A stretch of 64,000 bases of DNA from Nitriliruptoraceae bacterium (GTDB lineage Bacteria; Actinomycetota; Nitriliruptoria; Nitriliruptorales; Nitriliruptoraceae), in contig JAGYKW010000004.1 in the NCBI GenBank assembly GCA_018401275.1, positions 54,739-118,738 on the forward strand. Direction: 5' to 3'. Each line of letters begins with the position of its first letter. Within the stretch, counting starts at the first letter, position 1. Below, one piece after another: positions 44,200-53,389 of the stretch. The position numbers were made by a program, and so were the translations under genes. A model generated the notes under the pieces. It was not told where the DNA came from and did no database searches. It was given only the letters and a program-made list of their open reading frames with translations.

Positions 44200-46113
44200 A
44201 TGACCATGGCCACCATGACCGCAGCGGAGACCGGGCAGTCGCGTCTCCGGCCGTCGAAGCCGACGGGCTTCCTGAGCTGGGTCGCGACGACCGACCACAA
44301 GCGCATCGGCATCCTGTACTTCTGGACCGTGCTGGTGTTCTTCTTCATCGGTGGCGTCGAGTCGAGCCTGATGCGCGCGCAGCTCGCGCAGGCCGAGCTC
44401 AGCCTGATCACGCCAGAGATCTACAACCAGATGTTCACCATGCACGGCATCACGATGGTGTTCCTCGTCGTCATGCCCTTCGCGGCCGCCTTCTTCAACT
44501 ACCTGCTGCCGCTGATGATCGGCGCCCGCGACGTCGCGTTCCCGCGGCTCAACGCGTTCAGCTACTGGTTCTACCTCTTCGGCGGCATCTTCCTGTACTC
44601 GTCGTTCTTCCTCGGCGGCGCCCCGAACGGCAGCTGGGTCGGGTACGCGCCGCTCTCGAGCGACGCCGTGTCGAACATGGCGTTCTACGCGGTCGGACTG
44701 CAGATCCTGGGCGTCTCGTCGCTGGCCTCGGCCGTCAACTTCATCGTGACCATCCTGAACATGCGCGCGCCGGGCATGACGTTCATGCGCATGCCGATGA
44801 TGGTCTGGATGGCGCTGACGACGAGCTTCCTGCTCCTGTTCGCCGTCCCGATCATCGCCGTCGCGCTGTTCATGCTCCAGTTCGACGCGGTGTTCGACGC
44901 GCAGTTCTTCCAGCCCGCGAGTGGCGGCGACCCGATCCTCTACCAGCACCTGTTCTGGCTGTTCGGGCACCCTGAGGTCTACATCATGATCCTGCCGGCG
45001 ATGGGGATCGTGTCCGAGGTGATGCCGACCTTCAGCCGCAAGCCGCTGTTCGGCTACGCGGCGATGGCCTTCGCCGGCGCAGCGATCGGCTTCATCGGCT
45101 TCGGCGTGTGGGCCCACCACATGTTCACCTCCGCGATCGGCCCGGTGCCGCGCGCGGCGTTCGCCGTCGCGACGATGTTCATCGCCGTCCCGACCGGGAT
45201 CAAGATCTTCAACTGGGTGTTCACGATGTGGGGCGGTCGCATCCGATTCACGACCGCGATGCTGTTCAGCGTCGGCTTCGTGTCGATGTTCACCATCGGT
45301 GGACTCTCGGGCGTCGTCCACTCGATCGTCCCGCACAACGCCCAGCAGCACGACACCTACTTCGTCGTCGCACACTTCCACTACGTGCTGTTCGGTGGCG
45401 CGCTGTTCGGCCTGATCTCGGGCGTCTACTACTGGTACCCGAAGGTCACCGGCCGTCTCATGAGCGAGAAGCTCGGCAAGTTCCACTTCTGGACCTGGCT
45501 CCTGGGCTTCAACCTGACGTTCGGCCCGATGCACATGTCGGGTCTGCTGGGCCAGCCACGCCGTACGTCCGTCCTGCCCGGCGAGCTGGGTACGACCGTC
45601 GAGACGTACAACCTGCTGTCGTCGCTCGGCGTCATCGTGCTCGCGGTCTCGGCCAGCGTGTTCCTCTACAACCTGCTGCGCAGCATGAAGCATGGCGAGG
45701 CCTCGGGCGACGACCCGTGGGACGCGCGCACCATCGAGTGGATGACCGCCACGCCCCCGAAGGTCCACAACTTCGACGTCATCCCGGTCATCACGGCGCG
45801 CGACGAGTTCTGGCACCGCAAGTACGCGGAGTCCGACCAGCACATCCCGGTCGCCGTCCCTGTCGGCGCGTCCGTCGACCATGACGAGCACGACGGCGAC
45901 GTCGGCCACATCCACATGCCGGACCCGTCGCTGTGGCCGGCCATCCACACGCTCGGGGTCATGCCGCTCGGCTACGGGCTCGTGTACGCGAACTGGCTGC
46001 TCATCGGCATCGGGCTGGTCTGGATGGTCGCCGGCGTGTTCGGATGGATCATCGAGCCGCTCGCTGAGGGCGACGACGACGAGCCGGCGCTCGTCGGCGC
46101 GGCCACACACTGA
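44200..46113 (+). CDS. ctaD: Cytochrome c oxidase subunit I
   Basis: Catalytic heme-copper subunit, reducing oxygen to water and pumping protons. Heme ligand in MHGITMVF, CuB site in GHPEVYIMILP (His and the cross-linked Tyr), HH later (WAHHMF) and the heme a/a3 pair in HFHYVLFGG. About 12 helices are followed by an extra C-terminal part with one more helix (YANWLLIGIGLVWMVAGVFG), probably a subunit IV-like segment. 637 aa. ATG 44200 follows CGGAGGG, 16 bases after ctaC. Confidence 0.97.
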   Translation: MTMATMTAAETGQSRLRPSKPTGFLSWVATTDHKRIGILYFWTVLVFFFIGGVESSLMRAQLAQAELSLITPEIYNQMFTMHGITMVFLVVMPFAAAFFNYLLPLMIGARDVAFPRLNAFSYWFYLFGGIFLYSSFFLGGAPNGSWVGYAPLSSDAVSNMAFYAVGLQILGVSSLASAVNFIVTILNMRAPGMTFMRMPMMVWMALTTSFLLLFAVPIIAVALFMLQFDAVFDAQFFQPASGGDPILYQHLFWLFGHPEVYIMILPAMGIVSEVMPTFSRKPLFGYAAMAFAGAAIGFIGFGVWAHHMFTSAIGPVPRAAFAVATMFIAVPTGIKIFNWVFTMWGGRIRFTTAMLFSVGFVSMFTIGGLSGVVHSIVPHNAQQHDTYFVVAHFHYVLFGGALFGLISGVYYWYPKVTGRLMSEKLGKFHFWTWLLGFNLTFGPMHMSGLLGQPRRTSVLPGELGTTVETYNLLSSLGVIVLAVSASVFLYNLLRSMKHGEASGDDPWDARTIEWMTATPPKVHNFDVIPVITARDEFWHRKYAESDQHIPVAVPVGASVDHDEHDGDVGHIHMPDPSLWPAIHTLGVMPLGYGLVYANWLLIGIGLVWMVAGVFGWIIEPLAEGDDDEPALVGAATH

Positions 46114-46152
46114 CGACGCGTCACCACGCGCACTGACGCGAAGGAGAAGGAT

Positions 46153-46740
46153 GTGACCGCGGTCGCACACAGCACGACGATGGGGCTCGACAACCGGAAG
46201 CTCGGGATGTGGGTCTTCCTCGCGTCCGAGTTCCTGTTCTTCGGCGCGTTCATGTCGGCGTACCTGCTCTACATCGACACGACGAACCGTGGTCCGGGCA
46301 TCGAGATCTTCGACATCCCGTTCACGTCGGTCAGCTCGTTCGTGCTCCTGATGAGCTCGCTCACGATGGTGCTGGCGCACAACAGCCACCTCCGTGGCGA
46401 CATGCGCCGCATGCGGCTGTGGGTGCTCGCGACCGCCGGGCAGGGCATGGTGTTCCTCGGCGGGCAGGTCTACGAGTTCACCGTCTTCTTCCGCGAGGGG
46501 CTCGACCTCACCCAGTCGCCGTTCGCGTCGTCCTTCTACTTCCTCGCCGGCTTCCACGGGGCGCACGTCGCGATCGGCGTGCTGCTGCTGCTCGGGCTCT
46601 ACAGCCTCAGCCTGACCGGCAAGATCAAGCCCGGCCAGGACGTCAAGACCGAGATCATCGGGCTGTACTGGCACTTCGTCGACATCATCTGGGTCATCCT
46701 CTTCACCGTCGTCTACCTGATCCCCGAGCTCCGGGTCTGA
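46153..46740 (+). CDS. ctaE: Cytochrome c oxidase subunit III
   Basis: Five-helix subunit with LGMWVFLASEFLFFGAFMSAYLLY at the start, FYFLAGFHGAHVAIGVLLLLGL in the middle and YWHFVDIIWVILFTVVYL at the end, the standard subunit III signatures. GTG 46153 follows AGGAGAAGG. 195 aa. It belongs to the ctaCDEF operon. Confidence 0.95.
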   Translation: MTAVAHSTTMGLDNRKLGMWVFLASEFLFFGAFMSAYLLYIDTTNRGPGIEIFDIPFTSVSSFVLLMSSLTMVLAHNSHLRGDMRRMRLWVLATAGQGMVFLGGQVYEFTVFFREGLDLTQSPFASSFYFLAGFHGAHVAIGVLLLLGLYSLSLTGKIKPGQDVKTEIIGLYWHFVDIIWVILFTVVYLIPELRV

Positions 46741-46777
46741 CCACGGCCCGGGACCGCTCACGAGCGGAGGAGCAGCG

Positions 46778-47110
46778 ATGAGCACCAGTGGGACGCAGGC
46801 GGCTGACGCCGTCGAGCACGAGGCGCACGGCGGGCACCACCCGACGCCGACCGAGTACGTCAGGATCGCGCTGATCCTGGCCGTGCTGACCGCGCTCGAG
46901 GTGTCGACCTACTACTTCGACTTCGGCCGCGCCGGTATCCCGCTGCTCATCATCCTGATGGTCATCAAGTTCATCATGGTCGCAGGATCCTTCATGCACC
47001 TCCGCTACGACACGAAGCTGTTCGGCCGCTTCATGTACACCGGCCTCGGCTTCGCCATCGTGCTCTACACGGCGACGCTGCTGATCTTCGTCGTCGACGC
47101 GAACCAGTAG
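46778..47110 (+). CDS. ctaF: Cytochrome c oxidase subunit IV (caa3 type)
   Basis: A 110-residue subunit with a His-rich start (EHEAHGGHHPT) and three helices; TALEVSTYYFDF and FIMVAGSFMHLRYDTKLFGR are family motifs shared with prokaryotic COX4. ATG 46778 follows CGGAGGAG. It completes the oxidase complex. Confidence 0.9.
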   Translation: MSTSGTQAADAVEHEAHGGHHPTPTEYVRIALILAVLTALEVSTYYFDFGRAGIPLLIILMVIKFIMVAGSFMHLRYDTKLFGRFMYTGLGFAIVLYTATLLIFVVDANQ

Positions 47111-47119
47111 GGGACCCTC

Positions 47120-47825
47120 GTGGCCAACGACTTCCGCTCCCGCATCCTCGCACCGGTCCTCATCCCGGTCCTCATCGTCGTGGTCATGGGCGCGTTCGTC
47201 GGTGGTGTCGCGGCCCTGCTGCTGTTCAACACGAAGACCGGGGCGCTCGCGTTCGCTGCGGTCGCTGCCGGCGGCATCCTGTTCGCCGTCAGCCTGGCCG
47301 CGGGCCGTGAGCGCCTGGACACGCGAGGACGGGCGGTGCTCAGCCTCGCCGCCGTGCTCCCGTTCGCGCTCGGCCTCGGTGTCGCGACCGGCGTGCTCGG
47401 TGACGTGGCCGACGAGGACCGGATGATCAACGTCCTGCCGCTCATCTCCGTGCCCGAGGACGCGCCGGTCATCGCCGCCGAGAACTCGCTCGAGTTCTGC
47501 CTCCTCGCCGAGGACGGCACCTGCGTGCCGACGGAGCGCTGGGACGTCGTCCCGGGCGCAACGCACCGAGGCGGTCGCGTTCGTGTTCGAGAACCTCGAG
47601 CCACAGATCCCGCACAACGTCGTGATCACGCTGCTCGAAGGCACGGAGGATGCGCCGACCCCCGGTGCGGTGCTGGCCGAGTCGACGCTCATCAGCGGGG
47701 TCAGCTCGGAGTACTTCGTCGCCGAGGACGTCTCGTGGGACGACCTGCCGGAGACCTGGTACTTCTTCTGCCGGGTCCACGCGAACATGAACGGCATCGG
47801 CACCGTGGTCGCTGCGGAGGGTTGA
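47120..47825 (+). pseudogene. Membrane-anchored cupredoxin, frameshifted
   Basis: A plastocyanin-like copper protein with two N-terminal membrane helices (VLIVVVMGAFVGGVAALLLF and AVLPFALGLGVATGVLG). After about 47560 the frame changes; the second frame reads VFENLEPQIPHNVVITLLEG and ends in FFCRVHANMNG, with the His, Cys, His and Met ligands of a type 1 copper site. An extra base in ACGCACCG explains the break. It directly follows ctaF, so it is likely an electron donor or copper handler for the oxidase. GTG 47120 starts nine bases after the ctaF stop. Confidence 0.8.
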
Positions 47826-47849
47826 CGGTCGCGCAGGCCGGACGTCGCG

Positions 47850-48701
47850 TCAGAGGTCGAGCAGGTCCGAACGCGGCATCAGTCGAGTGAAGCGTCGAGC
47901 CACTCGACATCCTCGGCGGTGAGCGGCTCGAGTCATCTGCACGCCCAGCTCCGGCGATCGGGCGAGTACGTCAGCGACGGCGGCCGCCGCGGCGCGCCCG
48001 ACGGCGGCATGGGCCTCCGCGGGCCAGTGCACCCCATCGGGGTTGAGCCGGTCCGCGTACGGCTCGACGTGCTCCCACACCGGGACCGCCCGGAAGCCGT
48101 GCGCGCGTGCGAGCGCGAGCTGGCGCGCCTCGGACTCGGCGCGGCGCGGGTGCGTGCCCCCGTGATGCTGCGCACGATGTGACGTCGGCCCGAGCGCGAC
48201 GCACACCGCGCGTCCCATCGTGAGCCCGCGCGCCTGATCGAGCGCCTGCCCGTAGCGGCGGGCGAACTCGTCGGCGGGGGTGCGCAGCCCCCGCCCACCA
48301 CGAACCCGCACGACGCGCGGGTGCAGCGCGCGTATCGCGCTGCGGAACCGCCGGCGCAGCGCCGCCGGCCGCATTCGCAGAACGATCGTGTCGAGCACCG
48401 GTGGCAGGCCGGCCGGTGCATGATCGAAGCTTCCGATCGCCACGACGACCACGTCGGCCGGTCCGACCACGTCGAACATCACATGCCGGTCCTTCGTGAG
48501 CGTCTGCCACGCGTCGAGCGCGTCGACCCCCGGTCGCGCGCAGACGGTCACGGCGACCTCACGCCCCGTGCGTGCGGTCAGCTCGCGCGCCATCACGTTG
48601 GGCCACAGCACGTCTGCGTCCGGAGGGAGAGGGCCCGTCGCATCGGTGAAGGACGTCGAGTCGCCGATGACCGCGACGCGCAGGACGTCGCCGTCGTTCA
48701 C
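47850..48701 (-). CDS. SGNH/GDSL-type hydrolase, C-terminus possibly frameshifted
   Basis: An esterase-like SGNH fold: GDSTSFTDA holds the nucleophilic serine (residue about 15), VVVVAIGSFDHAP is the block II-III region and NPDGVHWPAEAHAAVG supplies the Asp and His. The last 25 residues after SPELGVQMT are arginine-rich; in the next frame the same bases read LTAEDVEWLDASLD and stop at 47881, a much more natural end, so a one-base shift near 47935 is likely. GTG 48701 overlaps the ctaA stop by four bases. Substrate unknown. Confidence 0.7.
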   Translation of the reverse strand: MNDGDVLRVAVIGDSTSFTDATGPLPPDADVLWPNVMARELTARTGREVAVTVCARPGVDALDAWQTLTKDRHVMFDVVGPADVVVVAIGSFDHAPAGLPPVLDTIVLRMRPAALRRRFRSAIRALHPRVVRVRGGRGLRTPADEFARRYGQALDQARGLTMGRAVCVALGPTSHRAQHHGGTHPRRAESEARQLALARAHGFRAVPVWEHVEPYADRLNPDGVHWPAEAHAAVGRAAAAAVADVLARSPELGVQMTRAAHRRGCRVARRFTRLMPRSDLLDL

Positions 48702-49654
48702 GCGGTGACCGTGTCCTCGTGTGCGCCGGCCCGCTCGAGGTCCTCCCGCTCGAGGTCGGGGCGGTGCGCGACGACCCACAGGCGTGCGGTCGCGAGCCAC
48801 ACGAGCGACGCCCCGAGGATGTGGAGCGACACGAGCTCGGCAGGGATGCCGAGCCAGTACTGCAGGTAGCCGACACCACCCTGCGCCAGCGAGATCGCGA
48901 TGAGCATGGCGATCGCGCGCACGAGCCGCGGCTGACCCATCTGCCGTGCGATCAGCAGCGTGACGATGCTCGTCCCGAGCAGCATCCACACGCCGTGCGC
49001 GTGGGCGATCGCGAGCGTGCCGATGTACACCGGGATGCGTGACGCGGCTCCGTCACCACCGTGCGGGCCTGCTGCGGTGACGAACGTCCCGAGGACGAGC
49101 ACCAGGAACGCGATCGACGCGATCGCGGTCGCGGCGTGGCGCAGTCCGACCGGTGCACGCACCTCGTCGGGGTCGCTGCGCAGCGCGTGCACGGCGGCGA
49201 CCGCCAGCGCGATCAGCACCATCGAGACGAGGAAGTGGATCGACACCGTGTACCACTGCAGCCCCGTCAGGACGGTGATGCCGCCGATCACCGCCTGCGT
49301 GAGCACGCCGAGCGGCAGGATCCAGGCGACGCGGCGCACGACGGTCGCGAGCCCCGTGCTCCGGCGCACCTCCCACAGGAACCACAGTGCAGCACCGAGC
49401 ACCACGAACGTGAGGAGCCGGTTGCCGAACTCGATGCCTGCATGCAGGTCCTCGAACGGGTTCGCCGTCGGCGTGAAGCTGTCCGGCTCGCAGCGCGGCC
49501 ACTCGGCGCAGCCCAGGCCCGACCCGCTCACGCGCACGACGCCGCCGGTCACGACGATGCCGATGTTGGTCAGAAGGGCCGCGTAGCCCGCGCGCATCAG
49601 GTTGCGGGAGCGACCGGATGCGGCCGTGAGCGGCTGGGGGAGCGTCATCGCCAT
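48698..49654 (-). CDS. ctaA: Heme A synthase
   Basis: Oxidises heme O to heme A for the oxidase. Eight helices with the four heme-ligand histidines in HAGIEFGNRLLTF, SIHFLVSM, IAHAHGVWMLL and SLHILGASLVW. The redox-active Cys pair lies in GLGCAEWPRC. 318 aa. ATG 49654 sits six bases after a TACCTT -10 box, suggesting a leaderless start; ATG 49648 is the alternative. Divergent from ctaB. Confidence 0.94.
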   Translation of the reverse strand: MAMTLPQPLTAASGRSRNLMRAGYAALLTNIGIVVTGGVVRVSGSGLGCAEWPRCEPDSFTPTANPFEDLHAGIEFGNRLLTFVVLGAALWFLWEVRRSTGLATVVRRVAWILPLGVLTQAVIGGITVLTGLQWYTVSIHFLVSMVLIALAVAAVHALRSDPDEVRAPVGLRHAATAIASIAFLVLVLGTFVTAAGPHGGDGAASRIPVYIGTLAIAHAHGVWMLLGTSIVTLLIARQMGQPRLVRAIAMLIAISLAQGGVGYLQYWLGIPAELVSLHILGASLVWLATARLWVVAHRPDLEREDLERAGAHEDTVTA

Positions 49655-49660
49655 CCCACG

Positions 49661-49666
49661 AAGGTA
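49661..49666 (-). promoter_or_regulatory. -10 box of a probably leaderless ctaA transcript
   Basis: On the minus strand TACCTT is followed by six bases (CGTGGG) and the ATG at 49654. No ribosome site. Confidence 0.4.
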
Positions 49667-49741
49667 CCGGCGAGCCCTACCCTGCTCTCTCGGCCCGCGT
49701 GTGGGCCACTCCTCGGGCCCGATGGACCCGGCGGGCCGGAT

Positions 49742-49768
49742 CTCGATGCACGAAACTCGATGCACGAA
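49742..49768. repeat. Direct repeat, 13 bp twice
   Basis: CTCGATGCACGAA occurs at 49742-49754 and 49756-49768, in the leader of ctaB. No gene explains it. Confidence 0.8.
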
Positions 49769-49786
49769 GGCTGACTGGAGCGGACC

Positions 49787-50737
49787 GTGGAGCAGGAGCG
49801 TGTCGTGGTCGAGGGGCCGGGTCCCCTCCATCCACGTGACGCGACGCCGCTCGAAGGTGCGCTCGCCGAACCGCGGACGCGCCTGCGTGCCTACGTCCTG
49901 GTCACCAAGCCGCGCATCATCGAGCTGCTGCTCGTCACCACCGTGCCGACGATGGTCGTCGCTGCCGGCGGCTGGCCCTCGACGTGGCTCGTGCTCGCGA
50001 CCCTCATCGGCGGGACGATGTCGGCGGCGAGCGCGAACACGCTCAACAACCTGCTCGACCGGGACATCGACCGGCTGATGTCGCGTACCGCGTCGCGGCC
50101 GACCGTGCGCGGCGATGTCACCCCCCGAGGGACGCTCATCCTCGGACTGACGCTCGGCGTCGCCGGGTTCGCGTGGCTGTGGCTGCTCGTCGACCCGGTC
50201 GCCTCACTCGTCGCGACGGCGGCGATCCTGTTCTACGTGTTCGTCTACACGCTCGGGATGAAGCGCCGTACTCCGCAGGCCGTCACGATCGGTGGCATCG
50301 CCGGCTGCGCGCCGGTCCTGACCGGCTGGGCCGCCGTCACCGGCGGCGACCTGTCCGACCCACGCCCGTGGTTGCTGTTCGCGATCCTGCTGTGGTGGCA
50401 GCCGCCCCATTTCTGGGCGCTCGCGATGCGCTACCGGGAGGACTACGCGCGTGCCGGGCTGCCGATGATGCCGGTCGCCTACGGCAACGACGAGGCGACG
50501 CGCCAGATCCTGCTGCACTCCTACCTGCTGCTCGCCGTCGTCGTGCTCTCCGCCGCCGGCGCGTTCCCCGGTCCGGTGTTCACGGTTCCGGCGATCGGGG
50601 CGACGCTGCTGTGGGTCTGGCTCGCACACCGACTGCGTCGTCTGCGCACCATCACGGAGGCCGACGCGCTCTTCAAGTTCTCGACGATCCACCTCACGCT
50701 CGTGTTCGTCGTCGCCGCCGTGGAGTCCGTCCTGTGA
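49787..50737 (+). CDS. ctaB: Protoheme IX farnesyltransferase
   Basis: Adds farnesyl to heme B to make heme O. The prenyltransferase site is [15 protein letters not shown] near residue 85 (the NxxxDxxxD motif), and the second is [15 protein letters not shown]. Nine helices; 316 aa with a polar start of about 35 residues. GTG 49787 was chosen for its GGAGCGGACC upstream. Followed by the LLM oxidoreductase with a four-base overlap. Confidence 0.95.
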   Translation: MEQERVVVEGPGPLHPRDATPLEGALAEPRTRLRAYVLVTKPRIIELLLVTTVPTMVVAAGGWPSTWLVLATLIGGTMSAASANTLNNLLDRDIDRLMSRTASRPTVRGDVTPRGTLILGLTLGVAGFAWLWLLVDPVASLVATAAILFYVFVYTLGMKRRTPQAVTIGGIAGCAPVLTGWAAVTGGDLSDPRPWLLFAILLWWQPPHFWALAMRYREDYARAGLPMMPVAYGNDEATRQILLHSYLLLAVVVLSAAGAFPGPVFTVPAIGATLLWVWLAHRLRRLRTITEADALFKFSTIHLTLVFVVAAVESVL

Positions 50738-51510
50738 GCGCGTCGTCGGACGTGCGGCCGAGCATCGGGGTCCAGCTGCACCCGCAGGCCACGGACATGG
50801 CGTCGCTGCTCGACGTCGCACGCCGTGCCGAGGACGCCGGCGTCGACTCGGTCTGGACGTGGGACCACTTCTTCCCGCTGTACGGCGATCCGGACGCGAC
50901 CCACTTCGAGGGCTGGACGCTGCTGACCGCCATCGCCGCCGTCACCGAGCGCGTCCGCGTCGGGCATCTCGTCGTCTGCAACTCCTACCGCAACCCTGAC
51001 CTGCTCGCCGACATGGCACGCACCCTGGACCACGTCGCGGGCGGTCGGTTCACGCTCGGGCTCGGATCCGGTTGGTTCGAGCGCGACTACACGGAGTACG
51101 GCTTCGCGTTCGGCACGGCCCCGTCGCGGCTTCGCGACCTGGGTGCGGCGCTGCCACGCATCCGCGAGCGCCTCGCCGCGCTCAACCCGCAGCCGCTCGG
51201 ACCGCTCCCGCTGCTGATCGGCGGCGGTGGGGAGAAGGTCACGCTGCGTCTCGTCGCTGAGCATGCCGACGCGTGGAACAGTTTCGGACCACCCGAGCAG
51301 TTCGCCCACAAGGGCCGGGTGCTCGACGAGTGGTGCGAACGCATCGGCCGTGACCCGCGCGAGATCGAGCGCACCGTCCTCATCGAGGCGGAGGACGCCG
51401 GGCGACTCGACGAGTACGTCGCCGCCGGCGCCGAGCACGTCATCGTCGGGCTGCGCGACCCGTTCGACCTCACCCCGGCGCTCACGCTGCTCGAGGCCGC
51501 CGACCGATGA
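50734..51510 (+). CDS. LLM-class, probably F420-dependent oxidoreductase
   Basis: A TIM-barrel flavin/F420 enzyme of the luciferase-like monooxygenase family: [12 protein letters not shown] at the start, [51 protein letters not shown] ([14 protein letters not shown]) and [12 protein letters not shown]. 258 aa, complete. GTG 50734 overlaps ctaB. The substrate is unknown; F420 use is inferred from the family and the actinobacterial setting. Confidence 0.82.
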   Translation: MSASSDVRPSIGVQLHPQATDMASLLDVARRAEDAGVDSVWTWDHFFPLYGDPDATHFEGWTLLTAIAAVTERVRVGHLVVCNSYRNPDLLADMARTLDHVAGGRFTLGLGSGWFERDYTEYGFAFGTAPSRLRDLGAALPRIRERLAALNPQPLGPLPLLIGGGGEKVTLRLVAEHADAWNSFGPPEQFAHKGRVLDEWCERIGRDPREIERTVLIEAEDAGRLDEYVAAGAEHVIVGLRDPFDLTPALTLLEAADR

Positions 51511-52424
51511 GTACCGCGGTCATCGCGATCGACGGCCTCGTGAAGGACTACGGCGACGTCCGTGCGCTCGACGGTGTCGACCTCGAGGTGCGCGAGGGCG
51601 AGATCTTCGGGTTCATCGGGCCGAACGGGGCCGGGAAGTCCACGACGATCCGCATCCTCCTCGACCTGCTGCGCCCGACGTCGGGCACGGTGCGGGTGCT
51701 CGGCGAGGATCCACGTGCCGGTGGTCCGCGCCTGCGCGCACGACTCGGCTACCTCCCCGGCGAGCTGGACCTCGATGGCACCGCGACCGCCCGCCAGCTG
51801 CTCGAGCATCTCGCGCAGGTGCGAGGCGGACGGGGTTCGGATCGCATCGCACCGCTCGCGGAGCGCTTCCTCCTCGACCTCGACCGTCCGGTGCGCACGC
51901 TGTCGAAGGGCAACAAGCAGAAGGTCGGTGTCGTGCAGGCGCTCATGCACCGCCCACAGCTCGCGCTGCTCGACGAACCGACGAGCGGGCTCGACCCGCT
52001 GCTCCAGCAGGAGTTCCTCACGCTGATCCGGGAGGAGCGCGACGCCGGCACGAGCGTGTTCCTCTCCTCGCACGTGCTCAGCGAGATCGAAGGTGTCGCC
52101 GACCGGGTCGCGCTGGTGCGCGACGGGCGCATCGCCGTCGTCGATGACGTCGCCGCGCTGCGCGCTGCAGCCGGGCAGCGCCTCGACGTCACGTTCGCCT
52201 CCGACGTGCCGCTCGCCGCGCTCGACCGTGTCCTCGCCGGCGTCGAGGAGCTGCGCATCGACGGGCTGCGTGCCCGCGGCGTGTGGCGCGGCGAGCCCGG
52301 CCCGCTGATCGCATCGCTCCACGGACTGCCCGTGGCCCGCCTCGAGCTGCGCGACCGCGACCTCGAGGAGCTCGTCATCGACGCGTACCGGGCGGACGCG
52401 CCGGAAGGGGCGGGGCAGCCGTGA
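51507..52424 (+). CDS. ABC transporter ATPase
   Basis: Exporter ATPase with Walker [13 protein letters not shown], signature [15 protein letters not shown] (K instead of the usual G, as in the drug-export group), Walker [14 protein letters not shown] and switch H ([10 protein letters not shown]). 305 aa; the C-terminal 70 residues are the usual extra domain. ATG 51507 overlaps the LLM gene stop by four bases. Works with the next gene. Confidence 0.87.
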   Translation: MSTAVIAIDGLVKDYGDVRALDGVDLEVREGEIFGFIGPNGAGKSTTIRILLDLLRPTSGTVRVLGEDPRAGGPRLRARLGYLPGELDLDGTATARQLLEHLAQVRGGRGSDRIAPLAERFLLDLDRPVRTLSKGNKQKVGVVQALMHRPQLALLDEPTSGLDPLLQQEFLTLIREERDAGTSVFLSSHVLSEIEGVADRVALVRDGRIAVVDDVAALRAAAGQRLDVTFASDVPLAALDRVLAGVEELRIDGLRARGVWRGEPGPLIASLHGLPVARLELRDRDLEELVIDAYRADAPEGAGQP

Positions 52425-53227
52425 GCGACCTGCGTGACGTCCTCGTCGAGATCCGCTGGCAGCTGGTGCGCCGGCGACGGGCCCTGCTCGGCTGGGCCGT
52501 GGCGCTCGCTGCCGTGGCCGGCATCTACGTCCCGTTCTACCCGGCGATGGGTGGCGGCGAGCTGCAGTCCATCGTCGACACGCTGCCACCCGAGCTCATC
52601 TCGGCCCTCGGGTACGACCGCATCGGGACGCCCGCGGGCTACCTGACGTCGACCGTGTTCGGGCTGCTCGCCCCTGCGCTCCTGCTCGTGTTCGGCATCG
52701 GCCTCGGCGCGCGCACGATCGCCGGAGAGGAGGAGGAAGGGGGGCTGGAGCTCGCCGCGTCCGCTCCGGTGCGCCGTGACGTGCTGCTCGCCGGACGCAT
52801 CATCGCGATGCACACGCAGGTCTTCCTGCTCGCGGTGACGACCACGGTCGTGACCGCACTGCTCGTCCGCGTCGTCGGGATGGACGTCACGCTGTCGGGC
52901 ATCGTCGCGGCCGGGCTCGGTCTCAACCTGCTCGTCAACGCGTTCGCGACGATCGCGCTCGCTGTCGGCGCGGTCACCGGGCGACGCGCGATCGCCGTGG
53001 CCGTCGGTGCGAGCATCGCCGTCAGCTCGTACATCGCGCACGCGCTGTCGGGCGTCGTCGAGCGCGGGGACCTGCTCGAACGGCTCAGCCCGTTCTCGTG
53101 GTACCTCGCGGGCGACCCGGTCGCGCAGGGCGTCCCGATCGTCGGGTACGTGCTGCTCGGGACGCTCACGTTCGTCGCGTGGGCCGCCGCGCTGACCCGC
53201 TTCCCACGGCGCGATCTCGGGGTCTGA
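52421..53227 (+). CDS. ABC exporter permease
   Basis: Six helices of the ABC-2 group. The first is preceded by EIRWQLVRRRRALLGW and the helix-2 region by TSTVFGLLAPALLLVFGIGLGARTIAGEEEEGGLEL-type (GARTIAGEEEEGGLEL). 268 aa. GTG 52421 overlaps the ATPase stop by four bases. Substrate unknown; antibiotic or lipid export would fit the family. Confidence 0.85.
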   Translation: MSDLRDVLVEIRWQLVRRRRALLGWAVALAAVAGIYVPFYPAMGGGELQSIVDTLPPELISALGYDRIGTPAGYLTSTVFGLLAPALLLVFGIGLGARTIAGEEEEGGLELAASAPVRRDVLLAGRIIAMHTQVFLLAVTTTVVTALLVRVVGMDVTLSGIVAAGLGLNLLVNAFATIALAVGAVTGRRAIAVAVGASIAVSSYIAHALSGVVERGDLLERLSPFSWYLAGDPVAQGVPIVGYVLLGTLTFVAWAAALTRFPRRDLGV

Positions 53228-53389
53228 ACGCGCAGCTCGTCGCGACGGGGTGTTCGGACGGTCGGGTCGGCTGCCGTGACGCTGCAGGTCCGCTGGCTAC
53301 GGTCCCTCCCGGCCCTTCCGCCCGCTGCCACCGAGCGCGCGGCTCCGACGACGTCCCCGCCAGCACCCGATGTCCCGACGAGGTCGACG

